This document shows, one piece after another, positions 1 to 11,400 of a DNA stretch of 64,000 nt (within the stretch, counting starts at the first letter, position 1; the number at the start of each line of letters is the position of its first letter). A model generated the notes under the pieces. It saw only the letters and a program-made list of their open reading frames with translations, searched no databases and was not told the DNA's origin. The translations under genes were made by a program, and so were the position numbers. Source of the stretch: Mesocentrotus franciscanus (taxonomy: Eukaryota; Echinodermata; Echinoidea; Camarodonta; Strongylocentrotidae); assembly GCA_037976565.1 (NCBI GenBank), contig CP137674.1:7669789-7733788 (forward strand), written 5' to 3'.

Positions 1-47
1 TGAAGTATGTGAAACATTGCATTGACTTGTCCCGGTTTACGTTTCTT

Positions 48-200
48 GAGAATGTGACATAATATAGCTTACATATAAAAGTATTCAACAAAGGCCTTAA
101 TTCAACCAGTCCAACCTTCAATTTTTAGTTACGAAAAACACAAAAAACATAAAATTTACAAGGGGTATGAATAATGTAGTTCTTTACTGTACATATTTTT
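48..200 (+). repeat. Dispersed repeat, copy 1
   Basis: Begins GAGAATGTGACATAATA; the same sequence with scattered substitutions recurs in direct orientation at 27807-27960. Family unknown. Confidence 0.75.
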
Positions 201-580
201 TTATTGGTGTACCATAAGCCTTACAGACCCTATCACTGATGGTTGTACAACCATCAACATGAAATTTTGTGAATTCATTCAGGCTATAATTTGAATGTTC
301 CTTTAATTAAGCGTTTTATTTAATGAGGAGTATATTTTACCTAGGCGGTATCTCGGCAACATATGCCGTATATATACTCACCGAAATGCTCCTAATCTGT
401 TGTATGTATGGATCTCCAAACTGGAAAGGGTGTGGTAGGGGGGTGATAAATCGGCTCCATCCTTCGCTGGACATGCCAATCGTGTACTTGAAATATGTTG
501 CTGGAATATTTTTACCCATTCTTCTCTGCAGGCAACTCACTATCTCCATCATGTTTTTTTTCTTCATTGATTTCACACAG

Positions 581-797
581 GTGCCGTCGTCTAAACGCCA
601 TCAGCACAAGAAATATCAAGAAGCGTCTCGATTATTTCATCTTCCATATCGTCTCGCTCCTTGGTGTTGTTTATTGCATCGTGTTCTTCTTCAACTCCTT
701 CATTCACTCACTCACCCACTTAACCACAGATTCCCCCATCTCTGGTTTAATGTCATGTTTTCTGTTCGTTTTCTCCCCAACCGTTGTTTTTCGTTGA
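581..797 (+). CDS. Doubtful terminal exon of a membrane protein
   Basis: A strong polypyrimidine tract and CACAG at 560-580 precede an open stretch encoding CRRLNAISTRNIKKRLDYF and the hydrophobic IFHIVSLLGVVYCIVFFF, then a stop at 795-797 and AATAAA at 808. The layout fits a last exon with a final TM helix, somewhat like the TM4 exon of Cys-loop receptors, but no upstream exon is visible. Function not claimed. Confidence 0.3.
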
Positions 798-807
798 TAT
801 TTGGATA

Positions 808-813
808 AATAAA
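808..813 (+). terminator. AATAAA poly(A) signal candidate
   Basis: AATAAA 11 bp after the stop of the doubtful terminal exon; its only value is as support for that exon. Confidence 0.3.
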
Positions 814-1148
814 GATTATTTTTCTCCCCTTACCAAAAAAAGTATAAAAAAACTGTTGTCAGAGAATGCCTCATTTGTTGATTTGTATAACGCCGGAACA
901 AAAAGTAGCAAGTTGAAGAAAAGCACATAAATCTGAAAAACGGATATGTTAAATTTTGAAGGAAAAAAAAAAATCGTTTAAACAATAGAAAATTATGAAC
1001 TTTTGCATGTTGAGATCAATACCTACATGAAATATGGAATTTTCAAATAGGGAGGGACTGGAGGATTTCAGACTACCTAAATCTGTTACAGATTAGCTTT
1101 CTTTTCGCAATAAAGGCATGGCGGGTGAAAACAAGTTCACGTTGATGG
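814..1148. other. AT-rich intergenic DNA
   Basis: A-rich runs only; no gene, motif or repeat that I can support. Confidence 0.6.
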
Positions 1149-1345
1149 GAAGAGACAAGAATAGAAGAGAAGAGAGGAGAAGAGAGAAGAAGAGATGAGA
1201 AGAGAGAGAGAGAGGAGAAGAGAGAGAGAGAATATGAGTGATGGTTAGAGAGAGGGAGAGAGAGAGAGAGGGAGAGAGAGAGGGAGAGAGAGAAGGGGTG
1301 GGGAAAGACTAAGTCAGAGTCATACTGAGAGAGAAAGAGAAAGTT
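1149..1345 (+). repeat. GA-rich polypurine tract
   Basis: Imperfect (GA)n and GGAGAGA runs with interruptions. Confidence 0.9.
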
Positions 1346-1977
1346 AGAGCTGGATCAAGGAAAAACGAGTAATCTGCTGTTTTCAACATGCCAATTAATG
1401 TACAGTAGTACATTATAAGTTTATTCAAAATTCATTCACAAGACTTAATTCCCCCACATGACCTGGAACACTGCAGGTAGCAAGCGAGACGTATTAGAGT
1501 TGGATGAATGGGATCGATCAGGCGAATGATATTAATTTGCAGCGCAGTAATGTATCCGATCACGGGGTGTGACGAATTGCGACTTGATTCGTTCTTCGCG
1601 GGCGATCACGTGATGAAAAATAAGGTTGGTGACAACACGTGCCATTGCGATTAAACGTTGGGAAGGCGAAGACGAATATATATGAAGGAATCGTGCTGAC
1701 AAAGAATGTGTAATTCGATACACCATGCTGGTAGAAAGAGATGAATTACTGGAGACAGGTGAATTAAGGCCATGGCGAAGTTTAGCATGGGAAGGGTTGG
1801 GGGGTCGATCATTGTCAGCTCCTGTGGTGGAAAGGTTGATTATAGAAAAATAAGAAAAATAAGAAAAACGGAAGTGTCATTGACAAAGAGGATGTGAAAC
1901 ACCGATGGAAAAATGTAAGTTGATTTTGAAGACGGTAACATCCTTTTGATCAAGAGACATTATGGACTGAAAGAAAG
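1346..1977. other. Intergenic DNA without a supported gene
   Basis: Open frames here are short and uncharacterised. A slightly GC-rich island with CACGTG-type words lies at 1550-1640; nothing more can be said. Confidence 0.5.
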
Positions 1978-2140
1978 AGAGTGTGTGTGTGTGTGTGTGT
2001 GTGTGTTGGGGAGAGAAAGAGAGGGGAGAAAGAGTGTGTGGGGGCGTGTGCGTGTGTCAGAGAAAAAGGAAATAATCCATGTAGATGTGCGTGTGTGTGA
2101 GTGTTTGTGCAAGCAAGAGAGAGATTGGGGATAGGCTGGA
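1974..2140 (+). repeat. (GT)n / GA microsatellite cluster
   Basis: Pure (GT)12 at about 1981-2006, followed by mixed GTGTGC and GAGA runs. Confidence 0.9.
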
Positions 2141-3228
2141 AAGAGATATAGAGACATAGACATAGCAGGAGGTGGAAAGTTTTAAAAAAAAAGCAATTTT
2201 GAAAGAACACCAATTTTAATGGCCATGGAGAAGCAAGATTTATTACACAAACAGAATAACATGTTTATTTCTGTTCTTTGTCTTAAATGAAGATTTTGTC
2301 CATTTATTCAATCACTCTATCACACACTCACGAGAATAACCCTTAAAATAGAAAAAAGTACAGTTACACGTCAATTTAGATTTCAAATAAATGTTCAGAC
2401 ATCTTTAATTCATCTACAATCTATACACATATTTACAGATCAACTATCCACACACTCGCATCGGTAGACATGTAAACCAACTATAAACATACACACATAT
2501 GTACAAATATTTTACATACAGGGGATTGGTTCGGGGGTGGGGTAGACAGACATTTGTCTCCCCAATAATTTCAAAATCTAGTGAGCATATGCTTCTCATT
2601 ATTGGGTCATCCCATCTCGTAGATGGATCAACTAGATATCTCATCTACACAAGTCAATAGTTTGACAATTTTGGAGGTAGGCCTAAATATTTTATATTGA
2701 GATCAAAAGCTTAACTCTCAACACAAGTCAATAATTTATTCAAAGTTTTGTGTTGCAAAAAAAGATAAATGTCCTACACAAGAATTCTAAATATCAAATT
2801 ACTAGTTCATTCACAACACTTAATTCCCTCACATGCAGTGTCTTGGGACAGTGACCTTTTTTGTGAGAAAGTGTGTTATAAAAATCTATATTATTATTAT
2901 TATTACTATCATTATAAGCACCACGACAGAGCTTGTTGATTGAGGGCCCACCGTCTTTGTCTCACAGTTAGACGTGGTCAATGTCTTGGGACAGTGACCA
3001 CAGTAAATTAAACCTCCCACACTATTCCTAGTATTCATGGCATTGCACATGCTCCCTTGGTTCAGAGGTTTGACCTTTAGATGGCTCATCAACTCCTTGA
3101 TGGCCTCTTTATTCCTCCTATACAATGTGAATTCATAACATCTCCAGATTCCTCTCCAGTTTGCATAATTATGAACATGGGAACATGAATAATACCATCT
3201 GTTCAGGGCAAGAGGGACATTATCTGTG
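2141..3228. other. Intergenic DNA
   Basis: No supported gene. The words GTGTCTTGGGACAGTGACC (2838) and ATGTCTTGGGACAGTGACC (2981) form a short direct repeat about 143 bp apart. Confidence 0.5.
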
Positions 3229-3424
3229 TTAAAGTCCCACTGCACTACTTATAGCTACTTGCGCCGTCAATATAGCAAACAATGCCTAATCGTTGACCGC
3301 TGGTCCCCCATGATCCCCTTTTTCTTATGTTAATTGAGAGCTGATTTGATGAGATAAACACCTGTCAGTGACCACACTGTGTGGTCTAATCCCTCCAGGC
3401 AAAACTAGTGCAGACGGGCTTTAA
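3229..3424 (+). mobile_element. TTAA-flanked MITE, family G copy 1
   Basis: TTAAAGTCCCACTGCACTAC at the left and CAGACGGGCTTTAA at the right; TTAA at both ends fits the piggyBac-type target. A close copy occurs 300 bp downstream in the same direction. Confidence 0.75.
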
Positions 3425-3713
3425 GTTCTGGCTCCAAACAGACGATGTATAATATGATTTGATGATCTGAAAAAGCATGTGTTTACATCTACATGCTCAT
3501 ATGTTCAGGGGCAGACCTATCATTTTGTAAGCAATGCTGAAAAGGGTCAATATTTTGAAAGGTGGGGGGCACTGTTCAGTGTGTCCCCTCCGTAAACCAA
3601 CCATTATGTACAATGATAGCTACACATACCACCTGCATCAACTGCTGACTGTTCTGCAACCCTACTGTACATTCTAAGGTTGAACTAACGCTTATCCTTC
3701 GCAATTTACAAAT

Positions 3714-3908
3714 TTAAAGCCCCACTGCACTACTTGTAGCTACTTGCTCCCTCTATATAGAAAACAATGCCAAGCGGTGCCCATTGGTTCCCCCATTATC
3801 CTCTTTTTCTTATGTTAATTGAGAGCTAAGTTAATGAGATAACCACCTGTCAGTGACCACACTGGGAGGTCTAATCCTCCTCGCCAAACTAGTGCAGACA
3901 GGCTTTAA
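3714..3908 (+). mobile_element. TTAA-flanked MITE, family G copy 2
   Basis: Same element as 3229-3424: TTAAAGCCCCACTGCACTAC at the left, CAGACAGGCTTTAA at the right. Confidence 0.75.
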
Positions 3909-4164
3909 ACTAAGCAAGGAAGGCTTCTTTGTGCATAATAAGATGAGAAACATCCAACCTTGATTGTCGTGTTTGTAATAAAACAATACAGATTATAATA
4001 ACCTACCAGTATCTATTCACTTTGATATGCAACTGTGATCAAAACAAAAACATCCACTGAAAATAAAAAGAATTAGATTCATCTCCAATCAAATGTTGGC
4101 CTCCACAGTAAACGTGATGGATTATGGCACGTACACAATGGATTGAATAACAGGAGGCAAAGTG

Positions 4165-4589
4165 TTCCGTAAAAGGAGAGATAGGGAGAGAGAGTGAGAT
4201 ATATAGAGAGAGAAATTTGAATGGAGGAGGAGAGAGAAAAAGAGGTGAGAGGGAGAGAAGAATTACAGAGCGTGAGAGGGTGAGTGAAGAGGGAGGAATA
4301 GCAAATAAATAGCAGAGAGGGAGAGAGAGAGAGGGAGAGAGAGAGACGGAGAGGGAGAGAGAGAGAGAGAGAGGGGAGGGAGAAGAGAGGATCAGAGAGG
4401 GAAAGGAGAAAGGAAGAGTAGAGATGGAGGGGGATAGGGGTAGAGGGAGACATAGAGGGACAGTGAGAGGGATAGCTAGTTGAAGGAAAGAGGGGGGAAA
4501 GAGGAAAAAGGGAAGGGGGAGTGAGGGGAGGGAAGGGGAGAGTGAGGGGAGGGAGGGAGGTGGAGAGAAAAGAGAGAGAGAGAGAGATC

Positions 4590-4634
<45 letters not shown>

Positions 4635-4672
4635 GAGGGAGAGAGAGAGAGAGGAAGAGAGAGAGAGTCCAG
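4165..4672 (+). repeat. 500-bp GA-rich polypurine array
   Basis: Long (GA)n, GGGA and GGAGA runs, almost entirely purine on the plus strand. Open frames read from its complement are Ser/Leu-rich artefacts. Confidence 0.95.
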
Positions 4673-5920
4673 TAAGCCTAATCTCCATGAAATGACATGA
4701 TAATGTAAAAACCAGCTGCTATGTTTAAATTGGATCACATACTATTGATGACATACAATTCTAAATACAATTCATCCTGCAAGCACTGCAAAATGACAAG
4801 ATAGGTCATAGTTACCAAGCGTATCCCCATCTAAAAATTTAATTTGCAATTAAAGGGGCAGTGTTCCTAAGTTTGTGAATATTCAAATGCTACCCGATGA
4901 TCTCTTGATCAGAACTATGAAGGTAGCTTTAAACAATTGGCCCTTGCATGCACTCATCTTTAAATTTGATATTCTAGGTGTCATAATCTGTATATGTTCA
5001 CGATCAATGCGTTTTAAATCATCTCTACTTTGACCAAAGAATTCCATCAAAATAACACTGACCGTAGTTTATTACAGAAACTAATTCTCTTTTGAGAATC
5101 AAAGGGAAGGTTCATTTTAACAATATCAGAACAACAAATATATTACATATGAGCAATTAAGTAAATAAGCCACATATATCAAACACAGTAGAAATGAGAA
5201 TTACCAATCTGTTATGGGTATACATTAAAAACTTATGAAATGCAGTATATAAATGTTGGAATGATAGAAGAGTAATTGAATGACTAGTGATATAATGTAC
5301 TTGCACGAGTAAATTCACATCTTGCATGGGGTGCAATGGTTCAGAGCATAGAGTAGTAGTCTTACACCTGGGAGAAGGTTCTAGGTTCAAAACCACTATA
5401 GTGGAGTGGTGTTTATGCATTAATTCCTCACAGACCAAGTCCTTGAGATAGGATTGAAATAATAGGTGCCTTACTGCTTATGCCCAGCAGCCAAGTAATA
5501 TTAATATCAAGTTTGACAGGAATTAATAAAATAAGACCCAATATACTGTATGAGATGCTCCTGTAATTTTAAATACAGCTACAAAAACAGAGATTCACAA
5601 GCACACTTTCTCAAGCTCCTTCCCCAGTTTCCTATTTGGTGATAGAATACATCTGTTTCATTTTCACAACAGTACTACTACTAGAGTGGCATACAGAAAT
5701 AGCGGTCTTTATACACAAGCAAAGGCTGGCCTGAATACAACATACACACAAGGGCACAAGGAAAATAGATCTATGAAATAATTGTATAACCAGAAAATTT
5801 CACACATATGAAATGTTTGCAAATTTCACAAGTGATTCAGGTTCAAGAAAGCTTTATGTCAGGAACGTTTCTGGTTTTACAGTAATTTTGGAGCTAAAAC
5901 TCTGGAGGTTTCTGTGGATC
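4673..5920. other. IFT74 3' flank
   Basis: Probably contains the IFT74 3' UTR, whose end I could not place. It also holds the SINE-like stretch at 5322-5480. No other gene seen. Confidence 0.5.
5322..5480 (+). mobile_element. Possible tRNA-derived SINE
   Basis: A-box-like TGGTTCAGAGCATAG and B-box-like GGTTCTAGGTTCAAAACC spaced as in a tRNA head. A different family from the TGGTCTAGTGG SINEs. Confidence 0.45.
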
Positions 5921-6039
5921 TCAGCGCTGCACGCCTTTTATCAGTATATCCTGTAGCATGCGATTGTAATCTCCAACCTGGTCTCGAACTTTGGACACTA
6001 GAGGGCGGTAATCACTCTCCATACCTTTGGCTGCAATAA
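5921..6039 (-). CDS. IFT74: IFT74 exon 20, residues 558-596 and stop
   Basis: Encodes [20 protein letters not shown] then [18 protein letters not shown] and TGA. The SDYxP element matches the human C-terminus. I could not place the poly(A) site. Confidence 0.93.
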
Positions 6040-8379
6040 CTGATGAAAAAGATAATGTCAAGGAAAGGCAAAATTTGAGTGATAATTGACTGATCCATTG
6101 TTGAATTGAGCATGAAAATATCTTCCAAAGGAGAACCTTTTAAGCTTAACTACTTTGTGTCATAAAATGTACAAACATTAATCACCGAGTCAAATTTTGA
6201 GTTTCAATAGATTGATTCATTGTTAAATTGGACATAAAATATCTTCCAAGGATGTAAAATTCACAATGCATATTGCCCGTTGACATGTTTGAAAATTAAA
6301 ACTAGTCATGCTTAGTCCAAACATACTTTGCCACCTATGACAAAGAAGGAGTGTAACATGGCCAAGGTTGACTCTTTCTTTGCCATTAAGCATACAAACA
6401 ATTATTGGTTAATTTTCAAGAGTAAAGTTCTCAGTTTTGATTTACTGTTTCAATGTTTAGTTTTGGAAGAAAAAAAAATCTTCCATATGGGGTAGACTTC
6501 ACAATGCACATGCCTGTTTTTCTATTCTATTTCTAGAAATTAAAACTAGTCATGCTTATTCCAAACACATTTTTCCACTTATGAAAATGAAGGAGTGTAA
6601 CAAGGTCAAGGTCGACCTCTTTCTCTTGCACCAAATTTCAGAACAATTATCATCAATTAAGTTTCACTGGTAAAATTTTGAATGTTAATTGACTGTTATA
6701 TTATTCAATTGGGGGAGAAAAAAACCTTCCACTGTGCAATTTTCGCGATGCACATGTTTGTTTCTTTTTCTGGAGGTTAAAACTAGCCATGGCATGCTAT
6801 TAGAGTCAAAACGAATTTGGCCAGATTCGCCGCTCACTGCACCATGGGGCATGTGTGAACAGTATTACTATTAAAATGAACTGTGGATGGGTACACAGAG
6901 AGAGCATGAGCCATCATAAACCAGACTGGCTCAGTGAGTAATAATAAAAGGATACATTCTTTCATGACAAAGTTGTTCTGCTCGTAGTGCTGCCACTTGC
7001 GTTCCAGGTTACCCAGCTGCGAATGGGTCTCGTTATCGTTGAGCTGTGTCTTCAAGGCTTCGTACTGGCTTGAGAGAAGTTGGACACCTGATCAAAGACA
7101 AGGAACAAGTAAAGAATAAGTAAACACAAGGGTATTATTTCATGAACAACAATCACAGAGGCAAATTTCATATCATTAATGAGCTTTGTTCTTTAGGTGT
7201 GCAAGGTTACCCAGCTGCGAATGGGTCTCGTTATCTTTGAGCCGAGTCTTCAAGGATTCGTACTTGCTTAATTGAGAGAAGTTGGACACCTGATCAAAGA
7301 CAAGGACATTTTAGATGTGACAAAACTGTATTCAATAAACACTGAAGCAAACTACAATGTACATTATGAATGGTGAAAACCTTGTCATGATAAAGCAATA
7401 CATAATACACTACAGTGTAAGTATCAATAATTAATCATGTTAACTTGAGCTATTTATCTATTCTACTTGACATTAACATAATTCCATGGTACATCCTATG
7501 ATCATAAGAAACTTATAACTTTATAAAATGGCATAATACTTTACCAAGTGTGATAATCATACAACACAGTTTTTGTGACCAGACTTATTTAGATCTTACT
7601 ATTTGGAAAGACCTGTCAGCTCTCATCGGAGTATATCTTTCTAAAAAACCTTTGATATTATGGTCTAGTGGTTAAGTCAATGAACTGTAGATCACAAGGT
7701 TAGGGGTTCAATTTCTTGCCTTGGCACCAATGTCCTTTGGCAAGACATTAATAGTCTACATCTGCAACAACCGACCCAGGAGAAGTAAGTGGGTACCTGG
7801 TAGGATTTATTCTTGATTACACTGAGTGCTATGATTGCTGTACCTAAAACCAGGGTAATAATAGTCCTTTGGAAGCGCATGGAGACGCTATATCATAATG
7901 TGATATGCACTATACAAGAACGGAATATCACTATTTTTATTCTCTAATGTCAGGATAAAATGTTGAGTACTACTCGGCAGCTTTATGTCAAAAACTGATC
8001 GTATACAGCATATACATATAATCAATACCGCGATTATCTTTATGCTTACTCTTCTTGAAGACGTCTCTCCTCCTTGCCAAAGTAATCTTGTCCTCTTGTA
8101 GTTTCTAGAAAGAAAAACAAAACACATATCCATTCAATCTACGGAAAATGATAATACTGATACATGTTGAAAGGTGTTTGACAAGTCATGTTTCCGATGA
8201 CAAAATTTAATTTTTTGAAGAACTTAATGAACTTCCAGGTATGTCATACAACAAGGTCAAATAAGTTTTCTTTTGGGACATGCATGTCGATGACTGTCAA
8301 ACGTTCCATGATGATAGACATCTTTATGCACATATTACACAGTAAATACTTCATATGGATTCTAATACTACAACTATGG

Positions 8380-8431
<52 letters not shown>

Positions 8432-11400
8432 CACTACCACTACCACTACCACTACCACTACCACTACCACTACCACTACCACTACTACTACTAATGCTAC
8501 TTCTACTTCTACCCCTACTACTACTAATATAGTAATTGTGGCTTCATGTCCATTACACCGTGATGCTGGTGGCGCTCCTGCAATATTACCCCAGTCATAG
8601 CCAAGTGGCCAAATATGTAGTGCTCTAGCATATTGGATACCCATTTAAAGGTTTGGGGCACAGACAGGAGGCACGATTGCCGTAGTGGGTATGAATGCGA
8701 GAACTGGGTGCTGGTAGAAATTTCCAAAATAATAATAATAATAATTTGTTCTTTTATAGCGCATTTCATGTCTGTTGACATTTCAATGCGCTTTACATTT
8801 TTACAATATACATATATAAAGTATAACATGATCATAAAAGGAAGATAAAACAGAAACATATATAGAAAACAATGCAGTGCTTACAAATAGAAGAATTACA
8901 ACATTACTTATCCTTAAATACTATTGATGTGCTAATTTGAAAAGATGAGATATGAATGTTTCAATATTGGATATACCACATAATGAGTTTGGGAGGGAAT
9001 TCCATAAAAAACGTGCTATATGTGTATTTAAAAAGCCCCATCACCATATGCTTTTGTTCTGCCTCTCTTAGCTACGAGGAGGTTTTGAGATGCAGAACGC
9101 AAGGACTTTGATGGAACATAATGTAAGACATGATCAGAGAGATATTCTGGAGACAAATGTTGGTTAAATACTGACCTTCTTCTTTTGATCAGCAGTCTGC
9201 TGTAGTGAGTCCAGGTTGGAGTAATTCTTGAGCTCTTCCTCCATCTCCTTGATGCGGACCTTCAGGGTCTCCAGCTCTGCCGTGATCTTACCCTCCAGCT
9301 GCTCCACCTTCTGAAGATCCATCTGCAGCCGACCAGACTCTGAGAGAGGAGGAGGAGAACACAGAATTATAAATCAAATCAAATCTCTTCAATGTAATGT
9401 AAAAAAAGTTTCATTATTGAACACTGTGAAATTGCCAATTGTTGCTGTTTATTACAAAAAAAGACTGAAAACAAGTAAGAGTAAAACCAATGAAAGCTAT
9501 TCAGTTCATTTTACCATAGTAACAAGAACGAAGAGCAAACAACAAAGAAACATGTCCTAAGAATCTTTGAAGAACAGTTCACATTTATACCCCCGAAAAT
9601 AGAAGATTAATCAATGAAAAAATTATGAATGGAAGTTTTAGACTAGTGTTGGTGTACCTCCAGAAAGATGAAGAGATATGGAGAGAGAGAGAGAAAGAGA
9701 GAAAGGGGGAGAGAGAGAGAGAGAGGGAGAGAGAGAGAGAGAAAGAAAGATATAAAGAGAGACGAATAGAGACAGAGACAGATATGAAACAGAGAGACAG
9801 ATATAGAAAGAGACTACAACAGAGATAAAGACAGAGAGAGAGAGGGAGAGAGAGAGATAGACAGAGAAAGAGAGACAGATACAAAGACAAAAATATAGAG
9901 ACAGAGATAGTGAGAGATCGAGACAGAGATAGTGAGAGACCGAGACAGAGAGAGAGAGAGAGAGAGAGAGCGCATGCAAGAGAATGAGAGGACAGAGAAA
10001 CATTGAGTGAAAATAGATCAAACAGGTACCTCCAGTGAGTCCCGAAGCCGTTGCTTCTGATTTATGCATCTCAGTCTGTTTGAAGCTCAAGTCATCCTGC
10101 ATCCTAGCCAGCTCCTGAGGGGTTGGCATGTGCTTCTGACGTCCAAGGTTCTGTGGGAAACAAAAACACAAAGTTGTAGGGTGAGGTGATATTCATAAAA
10201 TGACAAGAATTACAGGCCATGGTACATAATGGAGTGAAAAGATATACAAGTTATCATGCATTGATTGTGATGGTTCAATGGATGCATATGGCTTCAGAAC
10301 AGACATGTCTTCAAGCGCTGTTTGAATTGTTCTACTTTTGGTAAGTATTAAAGATAATCTCTGATGAGGATAAAACTAAATGTCATAACAGAATCCAACC
10401 AAATTTGATAAATAGCTATGAAAGAGAATGAGTGATTGGTGAATAATAAGCAAATAAAACAAGGCAGTCCATGAAAATATTGGGAAGGCCACGCACCTGG
10501 GCTATCTACAAAATGTTCCTATGTGTACATACATGTATTGATTATGGCAAATTTCAGGGTACGTGGTTTTTAGCAAGATTTTGCTTTTTATATTTTACAT
10601 TTGGCATGCTTAAACTTTACAACATGTAATTGTTACCAGATCAAAATTTTCTCAAAATGAAACTTCATTGCGATTACTTGAAACTGGCTTTAAATTGAAA
10701 TCCAACCTTGATAGCAAACCACTCTAGAATAAAGCAAAAAAAAAATAGAGAAGTAAACTGGCGAAAGTTTGAATGATAATCAGACCAAAAAAAAAAAAGA
10801 GAAAGTTATGAATTTAAAAAAGTTATAATCACTTTGGGTATGGGCTGTTCAAATTGGCTGAATCGGTAACGTCTTTCAATATAGTGGCAGACAACTTCCC
10901 CATTTGTTCCAACCCACAAAATGTCTAAAATTTCAATTTTTCAAAAATGTATGACTCAGGAGGGTCTTTAGTGTAGAGAGCTATAATAATTAGCTATCCA
11001 TAATATATTCTGTGTACCGGAAGGAAGAAAAACTGAAATTAATTATATTTTTGTACACAACAAACGGGAGAGTTATCCGCTACAACGTCAAAATCCACTG
11101 AACAAACTGCCAATTTGAGATTCGCATAGCATCTTATTTTTCTGAGCTTATACAAATGAACTTATTACAAAGGTTGGATTGCCCTTTAAAGGCATCATTT
11201 AACAATGTTAAATCTGAGATGCATGGCCCTACGTGTAATATTAGTGTCTGTGATATGGTGTAATATTGAAGCCCTAAATAAATTGCACTTCAAAATAATC
11301 ATGAAGTGCCTCAAAAAAGTAAAAATCTTTGACCGGTTTTACCATATGGTACTCATTTTCCCCAATAGACTGTAGTGTTATAAAAACCATTAGGAAAACG

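Noticed and set aside
2886..3245. 119-codon minus-strand frame
   Set aside because: No recognisable domain, no splice context, and it ends in an ATT repeat and a MITE.
4079..4738. 219-codon open frame on the minus strand, Ser/Leu/Pro-rich
   Set aside because: It is the translation of the complementary CT tract; no codon bias or conserved motif.
8351..8644. Poly-Thr, poly-Val and poly-Leu frames
   Set aside because: Products of the CTA triplet repeat in three frames.
9585..10171. Open frames of 101 and 177 codons on the minus strand
   Set aside because: Mostly CT-tract translation; only 10030-10150 is real (IFT74 exon 16).
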